From contig CAVRUQ010000003.1 in the NCBI GenBank assembly GCA_963724405.1, positions 2,108,001-2,172,000 on the forward strand: DNA of 64,000 nt. The letters are read 5' to 3'. This DNA comes from CAVQBJ01 sp963724405. GTDB taxonomy: Bacteria > Actinomycetota > Thermoleophilia > Solirubrobacterales > Solirubrobacteraceae. This document shows, piece by piece, positions 51,997-60,775 of this stretch; positions within the stretch are counted from its first letter, which is position 1; each line of letters starts with the position of its first letter. A program made the position numbers and the translations under genes. The notes under the pieces are model-generated. The model saw nothing but the letters and a program-made list of their open reading frames with translations, had not been told where the DNA came from and ran no database searches.

Positions 51997-52019
51997 CGCT
52001 GCTGCCCTGGGGCGGGTAG
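51997..52019 (+). pseudogene. Right fragment of a PMT-like gene 3' end
   Basis: The 23 bases are identical to 49990-50012, the last codons and stop of the GT39 gene (LLPWGG). About 14 codons that should join it to the left fragment are missing and replaced by the DUF4143 gene. Confidence 0.7.
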
Positions 52020-52145
52020 GCGTGGCGGCGCCGCCCAAGCACGGGCGCCCGACGCTTGCCGGTTGCGCTGCACCCCGCATCGCAGTTAGCCTGAGACTCA
52101 ACGCGGCGCCACCGAAGACGCCGCCCCGAGGAGGAGGCGTGGCGC

Positions 52146-53735
52146 GTGACGGCTCACGGTTCTGCGCGTCGACGGCTCGGCGGCTCGATCGCCGCCGCGA
52201 CGCTCGTGCTCACCCTGGCACTGCTCGCCGCGCCCGCGGCGGCGCCGGCGGACTGGCCGGGAACGCTCATCCACACCGACAAGGGGTGGGTGCTCGGTTC
52301 GGCGAGCTCGACGATGCGGACCTTCTTCGGGATTCCGTTCGCCGCGCCGACGTCCGGCGCCCTGCGCTTTCACGCGCCGGTGCCGCCCGCTCCGTGGCTC
52401 GTGCGCCCGGCGTTCCGGCACTCCTCGCCGTGCCCGCAGGAGCTCCTGTCGACGAACGAGGACTGTCTCGGCCTCGACGTGTACGCGCCGCCCGCGGCGG
52501 CCTCGCACAACCTCCCGGTGATGGTGTGGATCTACGGCGGCGCCTACCTGTTCGGCGGGAACAGCATGTACAACCCGACCCCGATCGTCGACACCGGCCG
52601 GGCGATCGTCGTCGAGCTCAACTACCGACTCGGTCCGTTCGGCTTCCTGGCCCTGCCCGGGCTCGACGGCGAGAGCCCCGGCCACACCTCCGGCGACTAC
52701 GCGCTGATGGACCAGCAGGCCGGGCTCCGGTGGGTCCAGCGCAATATCGCGGCCTTCGGCGGGGACCCCGACAACGTGACCATCTTCGGGGAGTCGGCGG
52801 GCGGCAACAGCGTCTGTCAGCAGCTCGCGTCGCCGCTGGCGGCCGGCCTGTTCGAGCGCGCGATCAGCGAGAGCGGCTCGTGCGCGGGCGAGGGGCTCCA
52901 GCCGGTGAGCAAGGCGACGATGGTCCAGCGCAGCGAGGCGTTCGCGGCGCGCGTGGGGTGTCCGGACCCGGCGATGATGGTCGCCTGCCTGCGAGCGCTG
53001 CCGGCCTCGAAGCTTCTCAGCGATCCCTCGGAGCAGCTGAACACCCTCGCGGCGACGTGGGTACCCGACGTCGACGGCTACGTCGAGACCCACACGCTCC
53101 AGGACGCGTGGAGCAGTGGCGCCTACGATCACGTGCCGACGCTCATCGGCAGCAACCTCAACGAGGGACGGCTGTTCGTCTTCCTGTTCGACGAGCTGCC
53201 CCATCTGAGCGCGCTCACGCCGGCCGAGTACACCGCGTACGCCCAGCAGACGTTCGGTTCGAACGCGAGCAGCGTCCTCGCCCAGTATCCGGTCTCCGCG
53301 TACGGCGCCGCCGATCTGGCGAAGGGGGCACTGGTGACCGACGGCTACTTCGCCTGCCCGGCGGAGTACGTCTCCCGCCACGCGAGCGCGACCGGAGGCC
53401 AGGTGTGGCGGTACGAGTTCGCCGACCCCAACCCGCCGTTCTCCAACCTGGATCCCTTCATGCCGCTCGGCGACATGCACTTCTCGGAGGTCCCGTACCT
53501 GTTCGACCTGAGCACCCTCACCGCCGCCCAGAGCGCGCTGTCGGCGCAGATGGTGAACGCCTGGGTCGGCTTCGCGAGCACTGGGCAGCCCGGGGCGATC
53601 GGCGACACGCCCTGGCCGCAGTGGTCGAGCGCCTCGCCTCAGACGATGGTGCTGACGAGCGTCGGCATCCACCTGAGCACGGATTTCGCCGCCGAGCACC
53701 AGTGCGGCTTCTGGGGCGGGATCACCGGCGGCTGA
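52146..53735 (+). CDS. Type-B carboxylesterase, secreted
   Basis: A 529-residue protein from GTG 52146 with signal peptide (TLVLTLALLAAPAAA). The fold of the carboxylesterase/lipase type B family shows GIPFAAPTSGALRF, CLGLDVYAPP, WIYGGAYLFGG (oxyanion hole), the nucleophile S218 in TIFGESAGGN, and later acid and His candidates. Several Cys suit disulfides. A strong terminator follows. Confidence 0.9.
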   Translation: MTAHGSARRRLGGSIAAATLVLTLALLAAPAAAPADWPGTLIHTDKGWVLGSASSTMRTFFGIPFAAPTSGALRFHAPVPPAPWLVRPAFRHSSPCPQELLSTNEDCLGLDVYAPPAAASHNLPVMVWIYGGAYLFGGNSMYNPTPIVDTGRAIVVELNYRLGPFGFLALPGLDGESPGHTSGDYALMDQQAGLRWVQRNIAAFGGDPDNVTIFGESAGGNSVCQQLASPLAAGLFERAISESGSCAGEGLQPVSKATMVQRSEAFAARVGCPDPAMMVACLRALPASKLLSDPSEQLNTLAATWVPDVDGYVETHTLQDAWSSGAYDHVPTLIGSNLNEGRLFVFLFDELPHLSALTPAEYTAYAQQTFGSNASSVLAQYPVSAYGAADLAKGALVTDGYFACPAEYVSRHASATGGQVWRYEFADPNPPFSNLDPFMPLGDMHFSEVPYLFDLSTLTAAQSALSAQMVNAWVGFASTGQPGAIGDTPWPQWSSASPQTMVLTSVGIHLSTDFAAEHQCGFWGGITGG

Positions 53736-53781
53736 GGTCGGGCGCGCGGCCGGTCGAGCCCGGCGGGCTCGTTGCAGACGA

Positions 53782-53815
53782 ACGCGGGGAGCCCCACCGT
53801 CGGGGCTCCCCGCGT
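53782..53815. terminator. Bidirectional terminator between esterase and IPT gene
   Basis: A perfect stem of about 14 bp (core GCGGGGAGCCCC/GGGGCTCCCCGC, 6-base loop) lies 46 bases after the esterase stop and 13 bases before the convergent gene's stop. Confidence 0.8.
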
Positions 53816-53828
53816 CGCCGGTCATCCG

Positions 53829-56423
53829 TCAGTAGCTGAACGCCACCGGAGAGACGGCCTCGGCCGGGACGAGCTCGGTCGATGAGCCCTTGCTGAACAC
53901 CCACACCGGATCGTTGCCGACTCCGGCCGGCGTCGTGAACGTGAGCGTCGTGTCCGAGCCGACCGAGAACGACGCCGCCACGCCCCCGACGGTCACCGAG
54001 GTCACGCCGCCATCCGCGGTGAACCCGGTCCCGGTGAGCGTCACCGGGGTGCCGCCGCCGGGCGGGCCGCTCGTCGGCGACATCCTCGTCACCGACGGGC
54101 CGTAGGCGAACTGATCGTCACCGAGGCTGCCGTCGGTCGGCGAGGCCGAGGAGCGGCCGGTCGGGCCGGCCACCTCGACGGGCACGTAGCCCGTGGTGAT
54201 GAAGCCCTGCGGGCTCGTGGCCGTGATCGAGGTGTCCGAGTTGACCGTGAACGGCACCGACGCGTGGTTGAAGTACACCGCCGTGGCGCCGGTGAACCCG
54301 ACGCCGCTCACCGCGACCGACGTCCCGCCCGCGAGCGGTCCGCTCGTGGGCGCGACCATGGTCACCGCCGGCCCGTACTCCAGGCCATTGTTGAACTCGG
54401 CCTCGGTGCCCCCCAGGTACTGGCCGGCGACGCCGGCCGTGTCGAGCTGGATGTCCGCTGTCCCGAGGAACGGCGCGGTCTCCGCCGGCGTGACTGCCGT
54501 CATGGTCGTGTCCGAGGTGACCGTCGTCGGCTCGGAGGTACCGTCGATGAGCACCGAGGTCACGCCGCCGTCGCTCTGGAATCCGGTTCCGGTGAACGTG
54601 ATCGTCGTGCCGCCGGCGAACGAGACGAGCCCGGGCGAGACCGACGTGACGGACGGGCCGTACACGAACTGGGTCGCCGTCGAGCTGGTCGATGTTCCGG
54701 CCGGCGTGACCACGTGGACGTTCACGTAGCCGGTGCCGTCGAACCCTTGCGGGCTCGTGGTGGTGATGTACCCGTCGGAGTGCACCGTGAAGGCGACCGA
54801 CGCGTTGTTGAACTTCACCTGCGTGGCGCCCGTGAAGCCCGACCCGTAGACCGACACGGGCGTCCCGCCGGCCAGCGGGCCGGCGGCCGGGCTGCTTGGC
54901 GCGGTGTCACCGGGCCGCACCGAGTACACGCCGCTGACGACCGGGGCCGGCGCCGATCCGGTCTCGTACTGGAACTGATCGGCGGCCACCACCGGGGTGG
55001 TGCCATACGGCGTGGTCACGCGGATGTCCACGAGGCTGCCGGCGGTTCCCGCCGGAGCCGTGGCGACGAACTCGTTGGGCGAGACCGCCGTGAACGCTGC
55101 CGGGACCGAGCCGAACTTCACGCCCGTGGCGCTGCCGAAGTTGTCACCCATGACCGCGACGGGGGTGCCGCCGGAGGCGGGGCCGGTCACGCCCCCGACC
55201 GCAAAGCGCCCCGGGGCGAATTGAGACGTCAACGCGAACACGTTCGGCGGGAAGTTGCCGTAGTTACCGGCATCCGAGGTCACGCACCCGGCCGAGGCGT
55301 TGTCCCACAGGCTCGTGACCACCGACCCGTTGGGGAGCTGGTATTCGCCGCCGCCGGGGTTGGTGGCGGAGGACTCGCACTCGTCGCCGATCTCGTTGCC
55401 GTCCGTCGACCCCCACGCGTTGAGCTGTGGATCGGTCGCCGCCTCGGCGTACTCGTGCGAAGCGACGAACGAGGTGGCAAACGTGGCCGACGGCGGGTTG
55501 TTCAGCGTGTCCAGGCTCGGGCAGGCGTTCGCGAACACGCCGTCGCCCTCGAAGGGCACGAACGCGTACGTCGAGCCGCTCTGGTCGGTGCCGTGATACC
55601 CGCAGAACAAGGGCTGCACGACGTGCTGCTTGTTCGGGTTGCCCTGCGCGAAGCTCGGCGCGTAAGACGTACCCGGCGCCGGCAGGACGATGAACTGCGC
55701 GTCGGCCGTGCGCGACCAGCCGTTCGCGGCCACCGCGCGAGCCACCTCGCCCGTGATCTCATTACCGGGCCCGACATTGGTCGACCCGAACGCCGGGTCG
55801 ATCGTGTCGGTGACCATCGAGGGCGCCGGAACGCTCGTGTCCACCCAGGGCGTGACCTTGACGCTGACCGACACCGGCCCGGACGGATCGGAATACCCGA
55901 GCAGGATGTTCTGATAGCTCGACAGGGACAGGTGCGAGTACATCGAGAGGATCTGGTTGTACGACGCGACGTCCGCGCTGCCCGTCCAGTTCGCGCCCCA
56001 GAAGATCAGGTACAGGTGGGGCGAGTGCTGCACCGGCCCACCCTTCCAGACCACGACGGTGCCGCTGCCGGACGGCGAACCGGCGGCCCGCGACGTGGAC
56101 GACGGCGAGCCGCCCACGCCGGATCCGGCGCCGGTCGGGACGCCGGGAGCGGCGAGGAAGTGGATACGGCGGTGCGCGGCCCACGCCGGGGGATGGGCGA
56201 GGCCGGTGGGCCCGCTCACCGTCGGTGCGGGCGGCAGGCCCTGACTGCCCGCACCGAGCGAGGCCACGAGACTTCCGCTCGGAGACGCCGCGAGCGCGGC
56301 ACCCGAACACAGCATGAGACAGACCGCGATCAGCGCGGCGCCGATCGATCCCGCAGCGGCATGGTGTCGCCGACCGGTCGATTGCCGGCCCCTACAAGCA
56401 CGCGCGTTCCTGCGTCCGGGCAT
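53829..56423 (-). CDS. Secreted EXORDIUM-like protein with IPT/TIG repeats
   Basis: An 864-residue protein from ATG 56423. A signal peptide is followed by an EXORDIUM/PHI-1-like domain (about 120-390) with HLYLIFWGANWTG, PGNEITGEVARAV, AQFIVLPAPGTSY, CGYHGTD and SHEYAEAATDPQLNAW and EIGDEC, a pattern suggesting a metal-binding or peptidase-like core. Five IPT/TIG Ig-like repeats (about 415-855) follow, each with a GGTPV..G..FTGAT pattern. It is likely a wall- or glycan-binding exoprotein. The function of bacterial members is poorly known. Confidence 0.8.
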   Translation of the reverse strand: MPGRRNARACRGRQSTGRRHHAAAGSIGAALIAVCLMLCSGAALAASPSGSLVASLGAGSQGLPPAPTVSGPTGLAHPPAWAAHRRIHFLAAPGVPTGAGSGVGGSPSSTSRAAGSPSGSGTVVVWKGGPVQHSPHLYLIFWGANWTGSADVASYNQILSMYSHLSLSSYQNILLGYSDPSGPVSVSVKVTPWVDTSVPAPSMVTDTIDPAFGSTNVGPGNEITGEVARAVAANGWSRTADAQFIVLPAPGTSYAPSFAQGNPNKQHVVQPLFCGYHGTDQSGSTYAFVPFEGDGVFANACPSLDTLNNPPSATFATSFVASHEYAEAATDPQLNAWGSTDGNEIGDECESSATNPGGGEYQLPNGSVVTSLWDNASAGCVTSDAGNYGNFPPNVFALTSQFAPGRFAVGGVTGPASGGTPVAVMGDNFGSATGVKFGSVPAAFTAVSPNEFVATAPAGTAGSLVDIRVTTPYGTTPVVAADQFQYETGSAPAPVVSGVYSVRPGDTAPSSPAAGPLAGGTPVSVYGSGFTGATQVKFNNASVAFTVHSDGYITTTSPQGFDGTGYVNVHVVTPAGTSTSSTATQFVYGPSVTSVSPGLVSFAGGTTITFTGTGFQSDGGVTSVLIDGTSEPTTVTSDTTMTAVTPAETAPFLGTADIQLDTAGVAGQYLGGTEAEFNNGLEYGPAVTMVAPTSGPLAGGTSVAVSGVGFTGATAVYFNHASVPFTVNSDTSITATSPQGFITTGYVPVEVAGPTGRSSASPTDGSLGDDQFAYGPSVTRMSPTSGPPGGGTPVTLTGTGFTADGGVTSVTVGGVAASFSVGSDTTLTFTTPAGVGNDPVWVFSKGSSTELVPAEAVSPVAFSY

Positions 56424-56495
56424 CGGTGCTCCCCTCTCGATTTGGAATGGCGGGCGGTTCGCGCCGCCCGTCCCGCGAGGAGCACGAACCGACAA

Positions 56496-56515
56496 CTGCC
56501 ATTTACTAATGGCAG
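56496..56515. promoter_or_regulatory. Inverted repeat CTGCCATT-N4-AATGGCAG
   Basis: A perfect 8-bp dyad 73 bases upstream of the IPT-repeat gene start. AT-rich centre and position fit an operator or promoter element. Confidence 0.45.
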
Positions 56516-56769
56516 CTTCACGAATCAGTGTCTTCTATTCGTTGTGGACTTCTGGTGTCAAGGCTCGGTACCAGGTCCGTCACGAATCGGGCAGCGCTCG
56601 CTGGGCGCGCGGCGCGACGTAGCCCCGCGACCGACCCGAACCTACGGGACTGCGCGATCAACCCTGGCGAAGAGGTCGCCGCCGATCGCCGGCTTCGTGG
56701 GACGCGGGCGCGTCTTCGGTCCCGACGAGCGCCCGCGCGCGGTCGCCAGCGGGGCCGCTGGGCCGCGGC

Positions 56770-56787
56770 TATCAAATTGGTTTGATA
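56770..56787. promoter_or_regulatory. Inverted repeat TATCAAA-N4-TTTGATA
   Basis: A perfect AT-rich dyad in very GC-rich DNA. It is 159 bases after the GH16 stop and 347 bases before the IPT gene. No adjacent start makes its target clear. Confidence 0.4.
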
Positions 56788-56945
56788 CATATCGCCGGCG
56801 CCGGCCGGCGGCGCGCTCGGCCCGGCCGCACGCCACTGGTACTACCGGCGACGCGGGGGTCAGGCAGGGCGGAGCGGGACGAGCGGTTGCGCGCGCCGGA
56901 GATCCGCGGCGCGCCTCACGCGCTTGCCGCCGGAGGGCCGAGGGC

Positions 56946-58376
56946 TCAGTCGTAGACGCGAACCCAGTCGACCAGCAAGGTCGACGGGAACGGCGTCGAG
57001 GCGTCGGGCGAGCCCGGCCAGCTGCCGCCGACGGCCAGGTCGAGGATCAGGTGGAACGGATGACCGTCGAACACCCACTGCTCGCTGGCCGGGAGGCTGC
57101 TCGGGGTGATTGTGCCGTACGGCACGCCGTCGAGCGTGAAGGTGATCGTCCCCGGGGCCCAGATGACCCCGTAGGTGTGAAACCCGTTGGCCAGCGACTG
57201 CGGGGAGAGGACGGTCCCCTGCGCGGCGTAGCCCTTGGGCGCGCCCGGAAGCGGGCCGTGAAGCGTGCCGTACACCTTCGCCGGGTTCTGGCCGAGCATC
57301 TCCATGATGTCGATCTCGCCCGAGGCCGGCCAGCCGATCGTGCTGATGTCGTCGCCAACCATCCAGAACGCGGGCCAGAGCCCCTGCCCGGCCGGCACCT
57401 TCATGCTCGCCTCGATCTCGCCGTACGTGAACGAGGCCAGCCCGCCGGTCTCGAGTCGGCCGGACGTGTAGTTCTCCGTCCGGCCGTCGGGGCCGGTGGC
57501 CGTCTGGTGCAGCGCGGTGACCGCCAGGTGCCCCTGCCCGTCAAGCGACACGTTCGCCGGGTTGCTCGTGTACGTCTCCAGCTCGCCGTTGCTGGGAGCA
57601 TCGGGATCGCCGAGGTCGAACTTCCAGTTGAGTGGGTTGGGCGCCGAGCCGGACGCACCGTTGAACTCGTCCGACCACACGAGGTGGCTGTACGGCGCGG
57701 TGGTGGTGGTGGTGGTCGTCGTGGTCGTCCCGCCCGTGCCCGGGCTGCTCGTCGTCGTGCTGTCGCCCGTGCTGCTCGTCGTCGTACAGCTCGTGCTGGC
57801 CGTCGTGGTGGTGGTGGAGGTCGCCCCGCTCGACGTGGATCCGCCCGTCACGGTGGTGACGGAGACCGTGTCTCCGCCGGCCGGCGCGCCGACGGAGGGC
57901 GCCGGGGGAAGTCCCGATGCCGTCGCACCCGGCAGGGGCAGCACGGGCGTCGACCCGGGCCCGGGGAGCGCGCCGATGGGCCCGGGGGCGACCGGATGAG
58001 TCGATGGCGGCGAGGCCGGGGATTGAGCCGAGCCCGAGAGCGGCCGGGCGGCCACCTGCACGACGGGATGCGCCCGACGATCAACGGCGCGGATCGTGAG
58101 CGTCCCCGACAACTCGAGCTGGGTGACGACCCGGGAGGCGCGCTGGCTGGTCGTCGCCACGCGGCGCGCCGGCGCATTGCCGACGTACAGGTCCACCGTG
58201 TCGCGGCGGGCCGCGCTGCGGACGTTGACCGTGACCGCGTACAGCCCGGGGCGGTAGACCGGCACCCGAACGACCATCACATGCGCGCCGCCGGGAGCAG
58301 CGAAAGCGGCGACCGCAGAGGCGCCGAGGGCACACGCTGCTGCGGAGAGGGCGACCACGCCGGCGCGTCGTATCAC
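56946..58376 (-). CDS. GH16 beta-glucanase-like enzyme, secreted
   Basis: A 476-residue protein from GTG 58376 with a signal peptide. Residues 30-110 form a small beta-domain; a Ser/Thr/Pro-rich linker with a poly-Thr run (about 190-225) joins it to the GH16 domain (about 226-476). The catalytic motif is GEIDIMEMLG (E354, D356, E359), with LVWSDEFNG, GRLETGGLASFTYGEIEASMKVPAG and FHTYGVIWAPGTITFTLDG. GH16 enzymes cut beta-1,3 or beta-1,4 glucans and related polymers. Confidence 0.9.
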   Translation of the reverse strand: MIRRAGVVALSAAACALGASAVAAFAAPGGAHVMVVRVPVYRPGLYAVTVNVRSAARRDTVDLYVGNAPARRVATTSQRASRVVTQLELSGTLTIRAVDRRAHPVVQVAARPLSGSAQSPASPPSTHPVAPGPIGALPGPGSTPVLPLPGATASGLPPAPSVGAPAGGDTVSVTTVTGGSTSSGATSTTTTTASTSCTTTSSTGDSTTTSSPGTGGTTTTTTTTTTAPYSHLVWSDEFNGASGSAPNPLNWKFDLGDPDAPSNGELETYTSNPANVSLDGQGHLAVTALHQTATGPDGRTENYTSGRLETGGLASFTYGEIEASMKVPAGQGLWPAFWMVGDDISTIGWPASGEIDIMEMLGQNPAKVYGTLHGPLPGAPKGYAAQGTVLSPQSLANGFHTYGVIWAPGTITFTLDGVPYGTITPSSLPASEQWVFDGHPFHLILDLAVGGSWPGSPDASTPFPSTLLVDWVRVYD

Positions 58377-58576
58377 ACGGGTTCGTTCGGCGCAACGGGG
58401 CCCGTCGTTTATGCCGCCGCCGCCCGCATGGACCAACGGTGGACGCGCTGGCGGCGACATGTGGACGAACGATGGATGATCGGGCGGTCGCTCCCCCGTT
58501 CGGGCGACGGCAACACGACCGCGGCCACGTATCGTCCCGCCGCCCGCTCTTGGGCCGCGAGACGGCGAAACTGCGG

Positions 58577-59554
58577 CTACGGCGGCGGTATGGGCGACGC
58601 CGACAGGCTGCGATAGGCGCCCTCGACGAAACGTTGCTGCGCAATCCCCTGGGCGAATGCCGTCGTGGCGGCGGCGGAGCTCTCGATCGGCCACAGATCG
58701 CGCGGTCGGCGTGAGTCGAGCTTGTTGAACCAGAGCAGCCCGCGAACGGCCGGCATCGTCATGAGCGCTTGGAACATGGCGGCGATCCAGTGCGCCTTAC
58801 CTCCGACCTCCGAGGCTGCGGTCTCGGCGATGATCATCGGCTTGTCGGGAGCGATCTGCTGCGTGATGTGGTCATACGTGGCGCGAAAGAGGTCGTCGAA
58901 CGCGGTCGTGCAATCACTTGCGTATCCGTCGAGGCCGGTCCAGCCGACGTAGGCGCTACCCGGGTAGAGCGCGTCGAGCTCGACGTACCGCCCGGCCGGA
59001 TCGACGTTCGGACACCACACGAACGTCGCGTTGGTGGCGCCGGTAGCGACCAGGCGGGCGTGAACGTGGCGCCAGGCGGCGACGTAGTCGTCCGGGCTGT
59101 TGCCGTTGACCGCAGCACCCCAGGGGAACCAGTTGCCGTTCATCTCCCAATTGAGCCGCAGAAAGAAGGGATGCCCCCAGGCTGCCGCCGCCCTCCCCCA
59201 CGCATCGATGTAGTCGTCGTAGGCCCCGCCGGCGACCGCGGCCAGGCTGAAGCGCGGCTCGTCGACGATCACCGGCGTCGCCGCGCTGTTCCAGGAGAAG
59301 AACGGAATGAGCCCCCGCGCGCGCAGTTGTGTGAAGGGGGTGAGAGGAAACGCGTTGGGGAGCAGCCGAGCCCCGGTGCCGTCGAAGAACGCGCTCGAGA
59401 AGTGCAGCACCGAGATCCGCTTCTGCGCGAGCCGCTGGAAGCGGTCGATCGCCGTCGGGTCCCATGGGGCCTCGTGGCCGGTGAGCTGATCGCCGATCCA
59501 GGCGCCCCAGAACAGACGCGGTGAGCGAGCGAGGGGGCGGTTCACCGATACCAT
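58577..59554 (-). CDS. GH26-like glycoside hydrolase (beta-mannanase type)
   Basis: A 325-residue protein from ATG 59554. The TIM-barrel has acid/base E137 in LRLNWEMNGNW and probable nucleophile E244 in PMIIAETAASE; VSVLHFSSAFF, IPFFSWNS and WTGLDGYASD fit GH26. No signal peptide is visible, which is odd for the family. Its start is 9 bases from the divergent GT4 start. Confidence 0.82.
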   Translation of the reverse strand: MVSVNRPLARSPRLFWGAWIGDQLTGHEAPWDPTAIDRFQRLAQKRISVLHFSSAFFDGTGARLLPNAFPLTPFTQLRARGLIPFFSWNSAATPVIVDEPRFSLAAVAGGAYDDYIDAWGRAAAAWGHPFFLRLNWEMNGNWFPWGAAVNGNSPDDYVAAWRHVHARLVATGATNATFVWCPNVDPAGRYVELDALYPGSAYVGWTGLDGYASDCTTAFDDLFRATYDHITQQIAPDKPMIIAETAASEVGGKAHWIAAMFQALMTMPAVRGLLWFNKLDSRRPRDLWPIESSAAATTAFAQGIAQQRFVEGAYRSLSASPIPPP

Positions 59555-59563
59555 TTCGCGCTC

Positions 59564-60694
59564 GTGTCCCTCCCGCTTTCCTCGGCGGCCAGCGTCGCGC
59601 CTGCGCTTCGCGTCCTCCAAGTCACGCCGCGCTTCGCTCCATCGGTCGGGGGCGTCGAGACACATGTGCGTGAGGTCGCTCGGCGGCTCGTCGCGGACGG
59701 CATCGAGGTTGCAGTTCTCACCGTCGACGAGACCGGGACGCTCGCGGAGCGGGAGGTGATCGACGGCGTTCCCGTCGAGCGGGTGCAGGCGTTTCCACGA
59801 AACCGCGACTGGATGGCTGCCCCCCGCCTTCCCCACGCCATCCGCTCGGGCGGCTGGGACGTGGTGCACGTGCAAAGCTACCACACGCTCGTGGCGCCGC
59901 TGGCGATGATGACAGCGGCGCGTGCGGGCATTCCGTTCGTGGTGACATTCCACGGCGGCGGCAGCTCGTCGCCGTTGCGCCAGAGCGTCCGGCGCACGCA
60001 GCTGCGGCTCCTCGGTCCGCTGATGCGGCGCGCTCGCGCGCTGGTGGCAATCGCTGATTTCGAGATCGACGAGTACGCGCCGCTGCTCGGGGTGAAACGG
60101 TCACGTTTCGTGAAGATCCCGAACGGCGCTGACCTGCCCGAGGGCGTGGCGGCGGTACCCGCCGAGGGCAAGCTGCTCATCTCGCTCGGGCGCCTCGAGC
60201 GGTACAAGGGACACGGCCGCGTCATTGAGGCGTTGCCGTACCTCCTGTCGCGTGAGCCCGCCGCGCGGTTGTGGCTGGCGGGGGCCGGCCCAGATGAGGC
60301 ACGCCTGCGCGAGCTCGCCCGCGACCTCGGTGTCGCTGAGAAGGTCGAGGTGGGCGCGACCGACCGGGCGACGATGGCGGGCCGGCTGAAGGGCGCCTCG
60401 CTGATGGTCCTGCTCAGCGAGTTCGAGAGTCATCCGCTCGCTGTGCTGGAGGCGGCGTCACTCGGCGTTCCCGCGCTCGTCGCCGACAACTCGGGGTTGG
60501 CCGAGCTGGCCGCCCAGGGCTTCGCGCGTGCGGTCGACCTCGATGCCCCGCCCGAGGCCCATGCCGAGGCGATGTTCGAGAGCATCACCGGCCCTCGGCC
60601 GGCGGTCCGCGATGACATCCCGAGCTGGGAGGGGTGCGTGCGTGATCTGGCTGCGCTGTACCGGGCGGTGGCCGAGCGGGCAGGCGCGATGTGA
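59564..60694 (+). CDS. GT4-family glycosyltransferase
   Basis: A 376-residue GT-B enzyme. N-terminal domain: RVLQVTPRFAPSVGGVETHVREVAR, VVHVQSYHTL, VVTFHGGGSSSPL. C-terminal domain: KLLISLGRLERYKGHGRVIEAL, LWLAGAGPDEARL, and the EX7E motif E288-E296 in SEFESHPLAVLEAASLGVPALVA. It adds a sugar from a nucleotide-sugar donor to a growing glycan. GTG 59564 is the start; no good ribosome site fits the tiny gap to the divergent gene. Confidence 0.9.
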   Translation: MSLPLSSAASVAPALRVLQVTPRFAPSVGGVETHVREVARRLVADGIEVAVLTVDETGTLAEREVIDGVPVERVQAFPRNRDWMAAPRLPHAIRSGGWDVVHVQSYHTLVAPLAMMTAARAGIPFVVTFHGGGSSSPLRQSVRRTQLRLLGPLMRRARALVAIADFEIDEYAPLLGVKRSRFVKIPNGADLPEGVAAVPAEGKLLISLGRLERYKGHGRVIEALPYLLSREPAARLWLAGAGPDEARLRELARDLGVAEKVEVGATDRATMAGRLKGASLMVLLSEFESHPLAVLEAASLGVPALVADNSGLAELAAQGFARAVDLDAPPEAHAEAMFESITGPRPAVRDDIPSWEGCVRDLAALYRAVAERAGAM

Positions 60695-60775
60695 CCGGCG
60701 CACACGCTCGTGCCGCGTCGCGACCGGGTCAGCCCGGCATCGCGCCCGGTGCTTCGGCCGAGCGCCGCTCCCCGC

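Larger units (their letters stand above)
56424..56945. other. 522-base intergenic region with two perfect inverted repeats
   Basis: No gene is supported. CTGCCATT-TACT-AATGGCAG (56496-56515) is a perfect 8-bp dyad 73 bases upstream of the IPT gene. TATCAAA-TTGG-TTTGATA (56770-56787) is a perfect 7-bp dyad of AT-rich DNA. Both are good candidate operators; the regulator is unknown. Confidence 0.5.

Noticed and set aside
54264..58616. 1,450-codon plus-strand frame
   Set aside because: Runs opposite both the IPT-repeat and GH16 genes; low-complexity Arg/Gly.
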